DNA from: Bacillus pumilus
GTDB taxonomy: Bacteria > Bacillota > Bacilli > Bacillales > Bacillaceae
Reading direction: 5' to 3'
Assembly (NCBI RefSeq): GCF_024498355.1
Contig: NZ_CP101833.1
Location: forward strand, 1,221,001-1,285,000
Length of the DNA stretch: 64,000 bases
In this document: in pieces, positions 1 to 8,023 of the stretch
Numbering within the stretch: position 1 is the first letter of the stretch
Layout: every line of letters begins with the position of its first letter
The notes under the pieces: generated by a model
Database searches by the model: none
Seen by the model: only the letters and a program-made list of their open reading frames with translations
Told to the model about the DNA's origin: nothing
Position numbers and translations under genes: made by a program

Positions 1-1151
1 ACATCCTCTGATTTTAAGCCAGCTTTTGCAGCAGGTGAGCCGGCGGCGATATCTTTGACGTACACGCCTTTATCCAGCTGACTGCTTTTGAGTCCTAGTG
101 TTTCTTTCTGATAAACATTTGGGACTTGTTCAAGATCCAGCATGCTAATGCCGATATAAGGACGCACAATTTTTCCTTTTGCGAGAAGCTGTTCGGCGAT
201 GGGTTTGACATCATTTATTGGGAGCGCGAATCCAATTCCTTCAACACCTGTTTCAGAGATTTTCATACTCGTGATTCCCACAACCTTTCCGTCTGTTGTT
301 AAAAGCGGTCCGCCGCTGTTGCCGGGGTTAATGGCTGCATCTGTTTGAATGACATTAATGCTGCTCTCGCCAGCTGATGTATTCATAGAGACTGTTCGAT
401 CGACACCGCTGACAATTCCTTGCGTCACGGTTCTTGATAAATCTTCGCCAAGCGGGTTTCCGATCGCGATGACGGTTTCTCCAGCTCGAAGTGAAGAAGA
501 ATCGCCTAATGTCGCAGCCTTCGTGACATTGCTGCTGCTAATTTCTACAACCGCTAGGTCAGTCAGCGGGTCTGCACCGACCAATTTTCCTTCAACGGTT
601 TTGCCATCGTGCAAGGAGACCGTCAGTTTGTTTGCCCCTTCAATGACATGGTTGTTTGTTAAGACATAGGCTTTACTGCCGGATTTTTTAAAAATAACCC
701 CAGAGCCTGTACCAGTCTCTTCCTCTTGACTGCTTTTGTTTTGATTTTGCTGTGATTCATCGAAAGGCGTATTGACATCGCCAAAACCCGCTGCCGTTTG
801 ACTTTGCGTTTGGTAGTTTGTTATGCCGACAATGGCTGGTGATACATTTTCGACCATGCTTGAGATGCTGCTTGATGAATTCGATGTTTGTACGGCTGTC
901 GTTTTTGACGTTTTGGCGTTTGTATCATTTGTTGATACAGCTTCTGTTTTTGTTGACGATTTATTTGCTGTACTGCTCTCTGAATGCTGAGCGTATGGCG
1001 TGAGGACGTAGACACCTAATGCTAACGTACCGCCTACAATGCCGCTTACGAACGGCTTAAACCAGCCACTCGGCTTCTTCTTCGGTTTTTGTGGTTGTTC
1101 GATTGTTTGTAATTCATAAGAAGGTTGTTTTTCATCTTTGTGATTTGTCAT
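1..1151 (-). CDS. htrA: HtrA-type membrane-anchored serine protease (3' end outside window)
   Basis: DegP/HtrA family surface quality-control protease that degrades misfolded secreted proteins. The product starts at the ATG complementary to 1149-1151 and is cut by the window edge, so the end of the PDZ domain is missing. The N-terminus is a hydrophilic cytoplasmic stretch (MTNHKDEKQPSYELQ), then one membrane segment (near SGIVGGTLALGVYVL), then a Ser/Thr-rich linker. The trypsin-like domain keeps the catalytic His (TNNHVIEGAN), Asp (TDLAVVEI) and Ser (INPGNSGGPLL). Bases 1-70 encode the start of PDZ (VYVKDIAAGSPAAKAGLKSED). It is divergent from proG, as in B. subtilis. The paralogue HtrB is an alternative, but the gene context favours HtrA. 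Confidence 0.93.
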   Translation of the reverse strand, partial: MTNHKDEKQPSYELQTIEQPQKPKKKPSGWFKPFVSGIVGGTLALGVYVLTPYAQHSESSTANKSSTKTEAVSTNDTNAKTSKTTAVQTSNSSSSISSMVENVSPAIVGITNYQTQSQTAAGFGDVNTPFDESQQNQNKSSQEEETGTGSGVIFKKSGSKAYVLTNNHVIEGANKLTVSLHDGKTVEGKLVGADPLTDLAVVEISSSNVTKAATLGDSSSLRAGETVIAIGNPLGEDLSRTVTQGIVSGVDRTVSMNTSAGESSINVIQTDAAINPGNSGGPLLTTDGKVVGITSMKISETGVEGIGFALPINDVKPIAEQLLAKGKIVRPYIGISMLDLEQVPNVYQKETLGLKSSQLDKGVYVKDIAAGSPAAKAGLKSED

Positions 1152-1243
1152 TCGGATCACTCTCTTTCATCAATTTTTACATGTATGTGTTCAAGGTGTT
1201 TTACGGTATGTGGTGGATACTGACTTTATCGTAAGAAAAAAAT

Positions 1244-1271
1244 GTGGGATAAAAATGAAAACATTGTGGGA
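1244..1271 (-). promoter_or_regulatory. candidate CssR operator upstream of htrA
   Basis: TGTGGGA occurs twice, at 1244-1250 and 1265-1271, exactly 21 bp apart, with TGAAAAC between them at 1256-1262. In B. subtilis the htrA and htrB promoters carry repeated octamers bound by the secretion-stress regulator CssR, and this is the matching place. The exact consensus was not verified. Confidence 0.35.
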
Positions 1272-1320
1272 AATTGTTAAAATAAGTAGTGAATCTAAGC
1301 AAAATAGAGGAGATTAAACT

Positions 1321-2145
1321 GTGGAGACAATCGGAATCATTGGATATGGAAGCATGGCTGATATGATGGTACAAAAATGGCTGGAAAAAAGGGTGCTAGA
1401 TGCCCGTCAGTTCATGATCCATACAAGAAGTGAAACGGAGCGGCTGCATCAGCTCAAAGAGAAGCACGATGATGTAAACATCTGCTCATTAGATGAACTC
1501 TCTGCGTCATGTGATGTTCTGTTTGTCTGTGTGCCGCCGCTTGCTGTACTTGACGTTCTGGATCAGCTGCACCCGGCAAAGAAAGCGATACATATTGTGT
1601 CAGTGGCAGCGGCTGTGACGTTAGATAAATTAACGCAGCATACGAATCAACCAGTATCCAGATACATCCCAACTTTGACTTCAGCCGTTGGGACGGGCGT
1701 ATCGCTAGTTGCGCATGGTGTAACCGTAGGGGATGAAGAGAAAAAACGTTTGAACCGTCTGCTTTCAGCCTTTAGCATCGTCCGGGAAGTGGAGGAAGAC
1801 CGGTTTGATGCGGCGAGTAATTTGACAAGCTCTTCTCCTGGTTTTATCGCTGCTATTTTTGAAGAAATGGCGAAAGCCGCTGTGAGAAATAGTGAGCTTT
1901 CCTTAGAGGAAGCATATGAATTTTTAACTTATGCGCTTTTAGGCACAGGCCAAGTCCTTGTAGAACACGGCCTCACATTCGCTGAAACGGTCAATAGGGT
2001 GGCGACAAAAGGCGGGATTACAGGAGAAGGCGCTGCGGTCATTCAAAAGCAGGCACCGCAGATGTTTGATGACTTATTTACACAAACCATGAAGAAATAC
2101 GATCAGCTGAAATCGCAGATAGACGAAGCAAATAAACACCACTAA
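1321..2145 (+). CDS. proG: pyrroline-5-carboxylate reductase
   Basis: Reduces 1-pyrroline-5-carboxylate to proline with NAD(P)H, the last step of proline synthesis. 274 residues, the usual length for the family. The N-terminal Rossmann motif is visible (IGIIGYGSMADMM) and the C-terminal dimerisation domain includes TKGGITGEGAAV, the P5C-reductase signature region. The start is GTG at 1321, with a good ribosome binding site (agaggag) 8-9 bases upstream. The gene is monocistronic, followed by its own terminator, and divergent from htrA. B. subtilis has several P5C reductases (ProG, ProH, ProI); position between htrA and dppA identifies this one as ProG. The first two proline enzymes, ProB and ProA, lie about 18 kb downstream. 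Confidence 0.93.
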   Translation: METIGIIGYGSMADMMVQKWLEKRVLDARQFMIHTRSETERLHQLKEKHDDVNICSLDELSASCDVLFVCVPPLAVLDVLDQLHPAKKAIHIVSVAAAVTLDKLTQHTNQPVSRYIPTLTSAVGTGVSLVAHGVTVGDEEKKRLNRLLSAFSIVREVEEDRFDAASNLTSSSPGFIAAIFEEMAKAAVRNSELSLEEAYEFLTYALLGTGQVLVEHGLTFAETVNRVATKGGITGEGAAVIQKQAPQMFDDLFTQTMKKYDQLKSQIDEANKHH

Positions 2146-2170
2146 AGACATAGTTAGTGGTGTTTTATTT
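2134..2170 (+). terminator. rho-independent terminator of proG
   Basis: Stem AAACACCACTAA (2134-2145, including the proG stop codon) pairs perfectly with TTAGTGGTGTTT (2154-2165), followed by a T-rich stretch. Confidence 0.85.
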
Positions 2171-2229
2171 GTTAAAAAAATCCTTTACTTTCTATTCTTT
2201 TGACCTGTAGCAGATGAGTCTAAACTCCT

Positions 2230-2288
2230 TATTTTTAGAAAATGTATTGAAAAATCAAACAAGTTCTCATATAATTTTTTAGAAAATT
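2230..2288 (+). promoter_or_regulatory. SigA promoter of the dpp operon with two CodY boxes
   Basis: The promoter is TTGAAA (2247-2252), a 17-base spacer, then TATAAT (2270-2275). Two matches to the CodY consensus AATTTTCWGAAAATT flank it. ATTTTTTAGAAAATT at 2274-2288 has two mismatches and covers the -10 and start site. TATTTTTAGAAAATG at 2230-2244 has three mismatches and lies just upstream of -35. The dpp operon is a classical CodY target in B. subtilis, so repression in rich medium is expected. Confidence 0.85.
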
Positions 2289-2334
2289 TAGAAAAATATA
2301 AACAAATTTTAAATTTAATTAAAGGGGGATGGGG

Positions 2335-3159
2335 ATGAAGCTCTATGTATCTGTCGATATGGAGGGTATTACTGGTCTAGCTGATCATACATTTGTCGAT
2401 GCTCGTCAGCACAATTATGAGCGGGGCAGAAAAATCATGACAGATGAAGTGAATGCCTGTGTAGAGGCTCTTCTTGGGCATGGTGCAACCGATATTTTGG
2501 TCAACGACAGTCATTCTAAAATGAATAATCTCTTGATCGAAGAACTGCATGAAGAGGCAGCCCTCATATCAGGCGATGTAAAACCTTATTCAATGGTTCA
2601 AGGATTAGATCAAACGTATGATGCAGCTGTTTTTTTAGGCTACCATGCGAGGGCATCAATGAAAGGTGTGATGTCCCACAGTATGATTTTTGGTGTCAGA
2701 CATTTTTACATAAATGATCATCCAATTGGTGAAATGGGCTTTAATGCGTATGTCGCAGGCTATTATGGTGTTCCGGTGATCCTTGTATGCGGAGACGATC
2801 AAGCAGCACTTGAAGCAGAAAAGCTGTTGCCTGGCGTGAAAACAGTTGCAGTGAAAGAAACCATTTCAAGATCTGCTGTGAAATGCTTAACCCCAGCCAA
2901 AGTAAATAAACAAATCTCGCAGCAAGTGGAAGCTGCAATGAAACAGATTCATCAAATAAAGCCGCTGACGCCTCCTGATCAGCCGCTGCTCAAGATCGAG
3001 TTCGCCAATTATGGACAAGCCGAATGGGCGAATTTAATGCCGGGTACTGCCATCATAGAAGGGACGACGACGGTGACGTATCAAGCAAAAAATATATTAG
3101 AAGCCTACCAAGCGATGCTTGTCATGACAGAGCTTGCCGCACGTACAACATTTTGTTAA
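2335..3159 (+). CDS. dppA: D-aminopeptidase DppA
   Basis: Zinc-dependent, self-compartmentalising D-aminopeptidase (M55 family) that releases N-terminal D-amino acids, probably from murein-derived peptides. The family N-terminus (MKLYVSVDMEGITGL) carries the metal-binding Asp and Glu, and VNDSHSKMNN and LGYHARAS follow as further active-site segments. Two in-frame ATGs exist. I chose 2335 (274 residues) because the AAAGGGGG site at 2321-2328 touches the ATG at 2329 directly but lies a proper distance from 2335; this also gives the usual N-terminus. First gene of the CodY-type dpp unit, followed 18 bases later by dppB. Confidence 0.95.
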   Translation: MKLYVSVDMEGITGLADHTFVDARQHNYERGRKIMTDEVNACVEALLGHGATDILVNDSHSKMNNLLIEELHEEAALISGDVKPYSMVQGLDQTYDAAVFLGYHARASMKGVMSHSMIFGVRHFYINDHPIGEMGFNAYVAGYYGVPVILVCGDDQAALEAEKLLPGVKTVAVKETISRSAVKCLTPAKVNKQISQQVEAAMKQIHQIKPLTPPDQPLLKIEFANYGQAEWANLMPGTAIIEGTTTVTYQAKNILEAYQAMLVMTELAARTTFC

Positions 3160-3177
3160 GCGAGGGGGAGACAGCAG

Positions 3178-4113
3178 ATGGCCAGCTTTTTGCTCAGGCG
3201 TTTTATTGCAATGATTGCCACGATCTTAACCATTACGACTTTAACGTTTATTTTGATGAAGGTCATTCCAGGATCGCCCTTCAATGAAGAACGAAATACA
3301 AACGAAACCGTCCAGCGAAACCTCGAAAGCTACTATCACTTAGACGAACCACTTTATGTTCAATATGTCATCTATTTAAAATCCATCGTTACCTTTGATT
3401 TTGGTCCTTCCATTAAAAAGCCCTCTGAAAGCGTCAATGATCTATTGGCGAGAGGCTTCCCAGTCTCATTAGAACTTGGTCTTATCTCAATTTTGATTGC
3501 TGTCATCTCTGGCATCCTGCTAGGGGTCATGGCTGCCCTCCGGCATAATGGTTTGATTGATTATATCGCCATGACCATTGCTGTTTTCGGAATATCTATT
3601 CCAAACTTTATCTTTGCTACCTTATTAATTCAGCAGCTTTCTGTGAATTTGAAGCTCTTCCCCACAGCGATGTGGACAAGTCCGATGCATATGGTGCTTC
3701 CTACAATCGCACTGGCTGTCGGTCCAATGGCTATTATTGCCCGGTTAACGAGATCGAGCATGATTGAAGTACTGACGCAGGACTATATTCGCACTGCCAA
3801 AGCGAAAGGACTTTCTCCTTTTAAAATTGTGTTTAAACATGCACTTCGGAATGCGCTTTTACCCGTTGTGACCATTCTTGGAACACTTGTCGCAAGTATT
3901 TTAACAGGAAGTTTTGTCATTGAAAAAATATTTGCCATTCCTGGAATGGGAAAATACTTTGTCGAGAGTATTAACAACCGTGATTATCCTGTGATCATGG
4001 GCACCACTGTTTTTTACAGCATCATCTTAATCACACTTCTTTTCATTGTAGATGTGGCGTATCGTCTGCTTGATCCAAGGATTCAGCTGCATCAGAAAGG
4101 AGGAAAGGCATGA
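3178..4113 (+). CDS. dppB: dipeptide ABC transporter permease DppB
   Basis: Membrane subunit of the dipeptide importer. 311 residues with about six predicted membrane helices. The first is at residues 8-30 and is followed by the large external loop typical of DppB/OppB proteins (DEPLYVQYVIYLKSIV). The EAA-type loop that contacts the ATPase is visible around DYIRTAKAKGLSPFKIVFKHALRNALLP. The start ATG at 3178 has a strong GAGGGGGAG site. Its last four bases overlap the dppC start (ATGA), indicating translational coupling. It works with DppC, the ATPases DppD and YkfD, and the lipoprotein DppE. Confidence 0.95.
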   Translation: MASFLLRRFIAMIATILTITTLTFILMKVIPGSPFNEERNTNETVQRNLESYYHLDEPLYVQYVIYLKSIVTFDFGPSIKKPSESVNDLLARGFPVSLELGLISILIAVISGILLGVMAALRHNGLIDYIAMTIAVFGISIPNFIFATLLIQQLSVNLKLFPTAMWTSPMHMVLPTIALAVGPMAIIARLTRSSMIEVLTQDYIRTAKAKGLSPFKIVFKHALRNALLPVVTILGTLVASILTGSFVIEKIFAIPGMGKYFVESINNRDYPVIMGTTVFYSIILITLLFIVDVAYRLLDPRIQLHQKGGKA

Positions 4114-5072
4114 GCGTACACCTTCAGCACGATCAACCAAACCGAAACCATGAAGTGCCGGATGAATGGTTTTCTCCTAGAGAGCAAAAGAAGACCGAAG
4201 CCCATGCCATTAAAAGACCCTCTCTTTCGTACTGGGCAGATACATGGAGACGGCTAAAGCAAAATAAGCTCGCGATGTTTAGTCTATCGGTGCTGATTTT
4301 TCTTTTTATGATGGCGGTCTTAGGTCCACTGCTTGCCCCAAATCATGTGACAGAGCAGCGTCTTTCGATGCAAAATCTACCGCCCTCGGCTGCTCACTGG
4401 TTTGGAACGGATGAGCTTGGACGAGATGTGTTCACGCGTACATGGTACGGAGCACGCATTTCGTTATTTGTGGGTGTGATGGCAGCACTCATTGATTTTG
4501 CCATCGGCGTGATTTATGGCGGTATTGCGGGCTATAAGGGCGGGAGATATGACCATGTCATGATGCGAATCGTCGAGGTGCTTTATGGTCTTCCTTATTT
4601 ACTCGTCGTCATTTTATTGATGGTGCTCATGGGGCCCGGGCTTGTCACCATTATTGTAGCGCTCACCGTCACAGGGTGGATTGGAATGGCGAGAATTGTG
4701 AGAGGTCAGGTTCTTCAGCTGAAAAGCCAGGAATATGTCCTTGCCTCGAAAACCTTTGGTGCAAAAAGCCTGCGAATCATCCGCCGGAACTTACTGCCGA
4801 ATACGATGGGGCCGATTATCGTCCAGATGACTCTGACTGTGCCGACAGCGATATTTGCTGAAGCGTTCTTAAGCTTTCTCGGTTTAGGAATCCAGGCGCC
4901 ATTTGCAAGCTGGGGCGTGATGGCCAATGATGCTCTGCCGACTGTCCTGTCAGACAATGGTCACTGGTGGCGTTTGTTCTTCCCTGCATTTTTTATTTCA
5001 CTGACGATGTTTTGTTTTAACAATTTAGGTGATGGCTTGCAAGATGCGCTTGATCCAAAGATGAAGAGGTGA
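4110..5072 (+). CDS. dppC: dipeptide ABC transporter permease DppC
   Basis: Second membrane subunit of the dipeptide importer, 320 residues. It has a long hydrophilic N-terminus (about 48 residues), one helix, the conserved segment HWFGTDELGRDVFTRTWYGAR found in DppC/OppC proteins, then the remaining helices. The ATPase-contact loop is YVLASKTFGAKSLRIIRRNLLPN. It overlaps dppB by four bases and is followed seven bases later by dppD. The C-terminal GDGLQDALDPKMKR is also typical of the subfamily. Confidence 0.95.
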   Translation: MSVHLQHDQPNRNHEVPDEWFSPREQKKTEAHAIKRPSLSYWADTWRRLKQNKLAMFSLSVLIFLFMMAVLGPLLAPNHVTEQRLSMQNLPPSAAHWFGTDELGRDVFTRTWYGARISLFVGVMAALIDFAIGVIYGGIAGYKGGRYDHVMMRIVEVLYGLPYLLVVILLMVLMGPGLVTIIVALTVTGWIGMARIVRGQVLQLKSQEYVLASKTFGAKSLRIIRRNLLPNTMGPIIVQMTLTVPTAIFAEAFLSFLGLGIQAPFASWGVMANDALPTVLSDNGHWWRLFFPAFFISLTMFCFNNLGDGLQDALDPKMKR

Positions 5073-5079
5073 TGGCGCT

Positions 5080-6093
5080 TTGAAAAAAGTTCTTCAAATG
5101 ATCGATCTGCATGTCAGCTTTCGGACATATGGCGGATCGGTTCAAGCGGTACGCGGGGTGAATGTGGATGTGTATGAAAAAGAAACCCTTGCCATTGTTG
5201 GAGAATCAGGCTGCGGAAAAAGTGTGACGTCACAAAGTATCATGCGGCTTCTTCCGGCATACAGCGCTCATGTAGATCAGGGGGAAATTTGGTTTCGTGA
5301 CCGTAACTTGCTTTCTTTATCTGAAAAAGAAATGCGCGCCATCCGTGGTGTCGATATCTCTATGATCTTCCAAGATCCGATGACCGCATTGAACCCGACT
5401 TTGACAATCGGTGATCAGCTGATGGAAGCAGCGAAGGAGCATCAGAAGCTGACAAAAAAAGAAGTGAAAGAAGCGGCTGTTCGAATGCTTGATTTGGTTG
5501 GCATTCCGCAGCCGAAGGAGAGACTAAAGCAATATCCACATCAGTTCAGCGGCGGAATGAGACAACGGCTCATGATTGCAATGGCGCTGATTTGCGAGCC
5601 GAAGGTGCTGATCGCAGATGAACCGACAACTGCCCTTGATGTCACCATACAAGCGCAAATTTTAGAGCTATTTAAAGAGATTCAGAAGAAAACAGGTGTC
5701 ACCATTATCTTAATCACACACGATTTAGGGGTTGTAGCTCAAGTCGCAGATCGAGTGGCTGTGATGTACGGAGGGAAAATCGTTGAGGTCGGCACAAGAC
5801 GGGATATCTTTTACAGTCCGCAGCACCCGTACACAAAAGGACTGCTGCAATCCGTTCCAAGACTTGATATGAAAGATGAACTCATTCCAATTGAAGGAAG
5901 CCCGCCGGATTTATTTGCTCCACCGAAAGGCTGTCCGTATACAGAGCGCTGCCCGGCAGCCATGAAAGTGTGTGATCATATCATGCCGCATGAAACGCAG
6001 CGTTCACCTACACATACAGTGCATTGCTGGCTCCAGGATGAACGAGCAAAACAAACGATTTTATCTGTAACACAAAGGGGGAGTTTCTCATGA
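5080..6093 (+). CDS. dppD: dipeptide ABC transporter ATP-binding protein DppD
   Basis: ATPase subunit of the dipeptide importer, 337 residues. Walker A is [11 protein letters not shown], the Q-loop is [12 protein letters not shown], the ABC signature is [12 protein letters not shown], Walker B is [13 protein letters not shown] and the switch His is in LITHDLG. The C-terminal oligopeptide-transporter extension has the Cys cluster [15 protein letters not shown], which in this subfamily binds an iron-sulfur cluster. It starts with TTG at 5080 behind an agaggtg site. It overlaps dppE by four bases. The second ATPase is probably YkfD, encoded at the end of the ykf genes. Confidence 0.95.
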   Translation: MKKVLQMIDLHVSFRTYGGSVQAVRGVNVDVYEKETLAIVGESGCGKSVTSQSIMRLLPAYSAHVDQGEIWFRDRNLLSLSEKEMRAIRGVDISMIFQDPMTALNPTLTIGDQLMEAAKEHQKLTKKEVKEAAVRMLDLVGIPQPKERLKQYPHQFSGGMRQRLMIAMALICEPKVLIADEPTTALDVTIQAQILELFKEIQKKTGVTIILITHDLGVVAQVADRVAVMYGGKIVEVGTRRDIFYSPQHPYTKGLLQSVPRLDMKDELIPIEGSPPDLFAPPKGCPYTERCPAAMKVCDHIMPHETQRSPTHTVHCWLQDERAKQTILSVTQRGSFS

Positions 6094-7712
6094 GAAAAAA
6101 AGGTTGGATCGTCAGTGTATGTTTGTTAACAATCATGCTGCTCGCAGGATGTACAGCCAATGAGCAAGCAAGTAAAGGATCGTCAAGCAATAAGGGTGGA
6201 GAGAAAGTGTTAACCATAAATAACGAAAACGAACCGACGTCGTTTGATCCGCCGATTGGTTTTAATAATGTATCTTGGCAAGGGCTGAATAACTTAATGG
6301 AGGGGTTAACGAGACTGAATGAAAAGCACGAACCATCTCCTGCAATGGCAGAAAAATGGGAGATTTCAGAGGACGGGAAAACGTACACATTCCATTTAAG
6401 AGATGGTATCAAGTGGTCGAATGGTGATCCAGTCAAAGCGAGCGACTTTGAATATGCTTGGAAGCGGCTGTTAGATCCGAAAACAGGATCTTCTGCATCG
6501 TTCTTAGCATACATGATTGAAGGAGGCGAGGCATTTAACAGCGGCAAAGGAAAGAAAGAAGACGTGAAAGTCACCGCTGTAAATGACAAAACGCTTGAAG
6601 TCCAACTTGCGTACCCGCAGAAATCTTTCTTAAATATGACCGCAAATCCTGCCTTTTTCCCTGTGAATGAGAAGGTGGCAGGGAAAGATCCGAACTGGGC
6701 GAAGGATGCCAAAACCTTTGTCGGGAATGGACCGTTTAAGCTCACAGAGTGGAAGCATGACGAGAGCTTCACAATGGAAAAAAGTGAGACGTATTGGGAC
6801 AAAAAAATGGTTAAGCTGGATCAAGTGAAATGGCTGATGATCAGTGATCGAAACACAGATTATCAAATGTATCAATCAGGAGATTTAGATACTGCCTTTG
6901 TCCCAGCAGAGCAAAGTGAAAATCTGCTGAAAAATAAAGATGTACAAATTGAAGATCAGGCCGGACTGTTCTTTTATCGTCTGAATGTGAATATGGAACC
7001 TTTTCAAAATAAGAACATTCGCAAAGCCTTTCAAATGGCCATCAACCCGCAAGATATCGTGGATTATGTGACGAAAAATGAAGAGAAGCCAGCACGTGCC
7101 TTCGTCTCGCCGGGGATTCTAGATTCAAAGGGTGAGGATTTCAGAGAAGCTCGCGGCGATCTTGTGAAAAATGATAAGAGTGAAGCTGCGAAGCTGTTAG
7201 AAAAAGGGCTGAAGGAAGAAAACTATTCGAAGCTGCCGCCCGTCACATTAACATATAGTACAAAGCCTGAGAACAAGAAAAAGGCGGAAGCCATTCAGCA
7301 GCAATTAAAAGAAGCGCTAGGTGTAGACGTGAAGCTTGCGAACATGGAAGCGAATGTGTTTGCAGAAGATCAAAAAGCACTGAAATTCCAATTCTCGCAA
7401 AGTTCATTTTTAGCAGATTATGCAGATCCGATCAATTTCCTAGAGAGCTTCCAAACAGGGAATGCGATGAACCGGACAGGGTGGTCAAATGACACCTATG
7501 ATCAGCTGATCAAAAAGGCGAGCCAAGAAGCAAATGAACAAAAGAGAAACAGCATTCTGCATGATGCGGAGGCACTTCTCATTGAAGAAGCACCGATCAT
7601 TCCGATACATTTTTATAACCAAGTACATCTACAAAAAGAAGGCGTGAAGGGCATTGTCCGTCACCCTGTTGGTTATATCGATTTGAAATGGGCGCAAGTA
7701 GATGGAGAGTAA
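6090..7712 (+). CDS. dppE: dipeptide-binding lipoprotein DppE
   Basis: Extracellular solute-binding protein (SBP family 5) of the dipeptide importer, 540 residues. The signal peptide ends in the lipobox LLAGC, so the mature protein is anchored by Cys21. The SBP5 signature region is seen around LVEGLTRLNEKHEPSPAMAEKW-like residues 66-88 and in the WSNGDPVKASDFEYAWKRLLDP segment. The closest known relatives of DppE bind dipeptides, and the B. subtilis protein has also been linked to murein tripeptide uptake. It ends about 20 bases before a terminator hairpin that carries a repeat insertion. Confidence 0.95.
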   Translation: MRKKGWIVSVCLLTIMLLAGCTANEQASKGSSSNKGGEKVLTINNENEPTSFDPPIGFNNVSWQGLNNLMEGLTRLNEKHEPSPAMAEKWEISEDGKTYTFHLRDGIKWSNGDPVKASDFEYAWKRLLDPKTGSSASFLAYMIEGGEAFNSGKGKKEDVKVTAVNDKTLEVQLAYPQKSFLNMTANPAFFPVNEKVAGKDPNWAKDAKTFVGNGPFKLTEWKHDESFTMEKSETYWDKKMVKLDQVKWLMISDRNTDYQMYQSGDLDTAFVPAEQSENLLKNKDVQIEDQAGLFFYRLNVNMEPFQNKNIRKAFQMAINPQDIVDYVTKNEEKPARAFVSPGILDSKGEDFREARGDLVKNDKSEAAKLLEKGLKEENYSKLPPVTLTYSTKPENKKKAEAIQQQLKEALGVDVKLANMEANVFAEDQKALKFQFSQSSFLADYADPINFLESFQTGNAMNRTGWSNDTYDQLIKKASQEANEQKRNSILHDAEALLIEEAPIIPIHFYNQVHLQKEGVKGIVRHPVGYIDLKWAQVDGE

Positions 7713-7732
7713 ATGAAGTAAATGTGGTAAAG

Positions 7733-7951
7733 GGACGCTTTGAAAAAAGCGTCTCAGCGTGTAGACAAACCCTCGCATTCGGTGTCAGTCCTGCGTGCCG
7801 GTGCTCACGAATCTCAAATTCGTTCCGCTCCGGTACTCGTCCTTCCTAGACTTCAAGGGCTTTCTATCACGCTGAAAAGAAGACAAAGGGCTAAAATAAA
7901 GGTCATTTTAGCCCTTTGTCAACAATCTTGGACGCTTTGAAAAAAGCGTCT
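7733..7951 (+). repeat. terminator-flanked repeat element, copy A
   Basis: A 175-base core (7755-7929) lies between two identical 22-base direct repeats (7733-7754 and 7930-7951). Each direct repeat contains the hairpin GACGCTTTGAAAAAAGCGTC. The core has a first domain closed by CAGCGTG (7755-7761) and CACGCTG, extended inward by TAGA/TCTA and partly by AAACCCT/AGGGCTT. Its second domain is a perfect 16-bp hairpin (7882-7920, loop AAAGGTC). No transposase or other ORF of note lies inside. The same core recurs near 14.8, 18.4 and 49.4 kb, with a fragment at 25.5 kb. Here it separates dppE from ykfA. Confidence 0.9.
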
Positions 7952-8023
7952 GTTCCTTTATTCGTTCATGTTATGAAGAAGATGCCCATAGATTGAAAGA
8001 AAAAGAGAAAGAGGGGATATGGC

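Noticed and set aside
349..669. 106-codon frame on the plus strand opposite htrA
   Set aside because: It is the antisense shadow of the conserved protease domain.
7740..7940. Open frame of about 66 codons covering repeat copy A, with similar frames in copies B, C and D
   Set aside because: The frames coincide exactly with the repeat, lack ribosome binding sites and run through hairpins. The conserved sequence looks like structured DNA or RNA, not protein.
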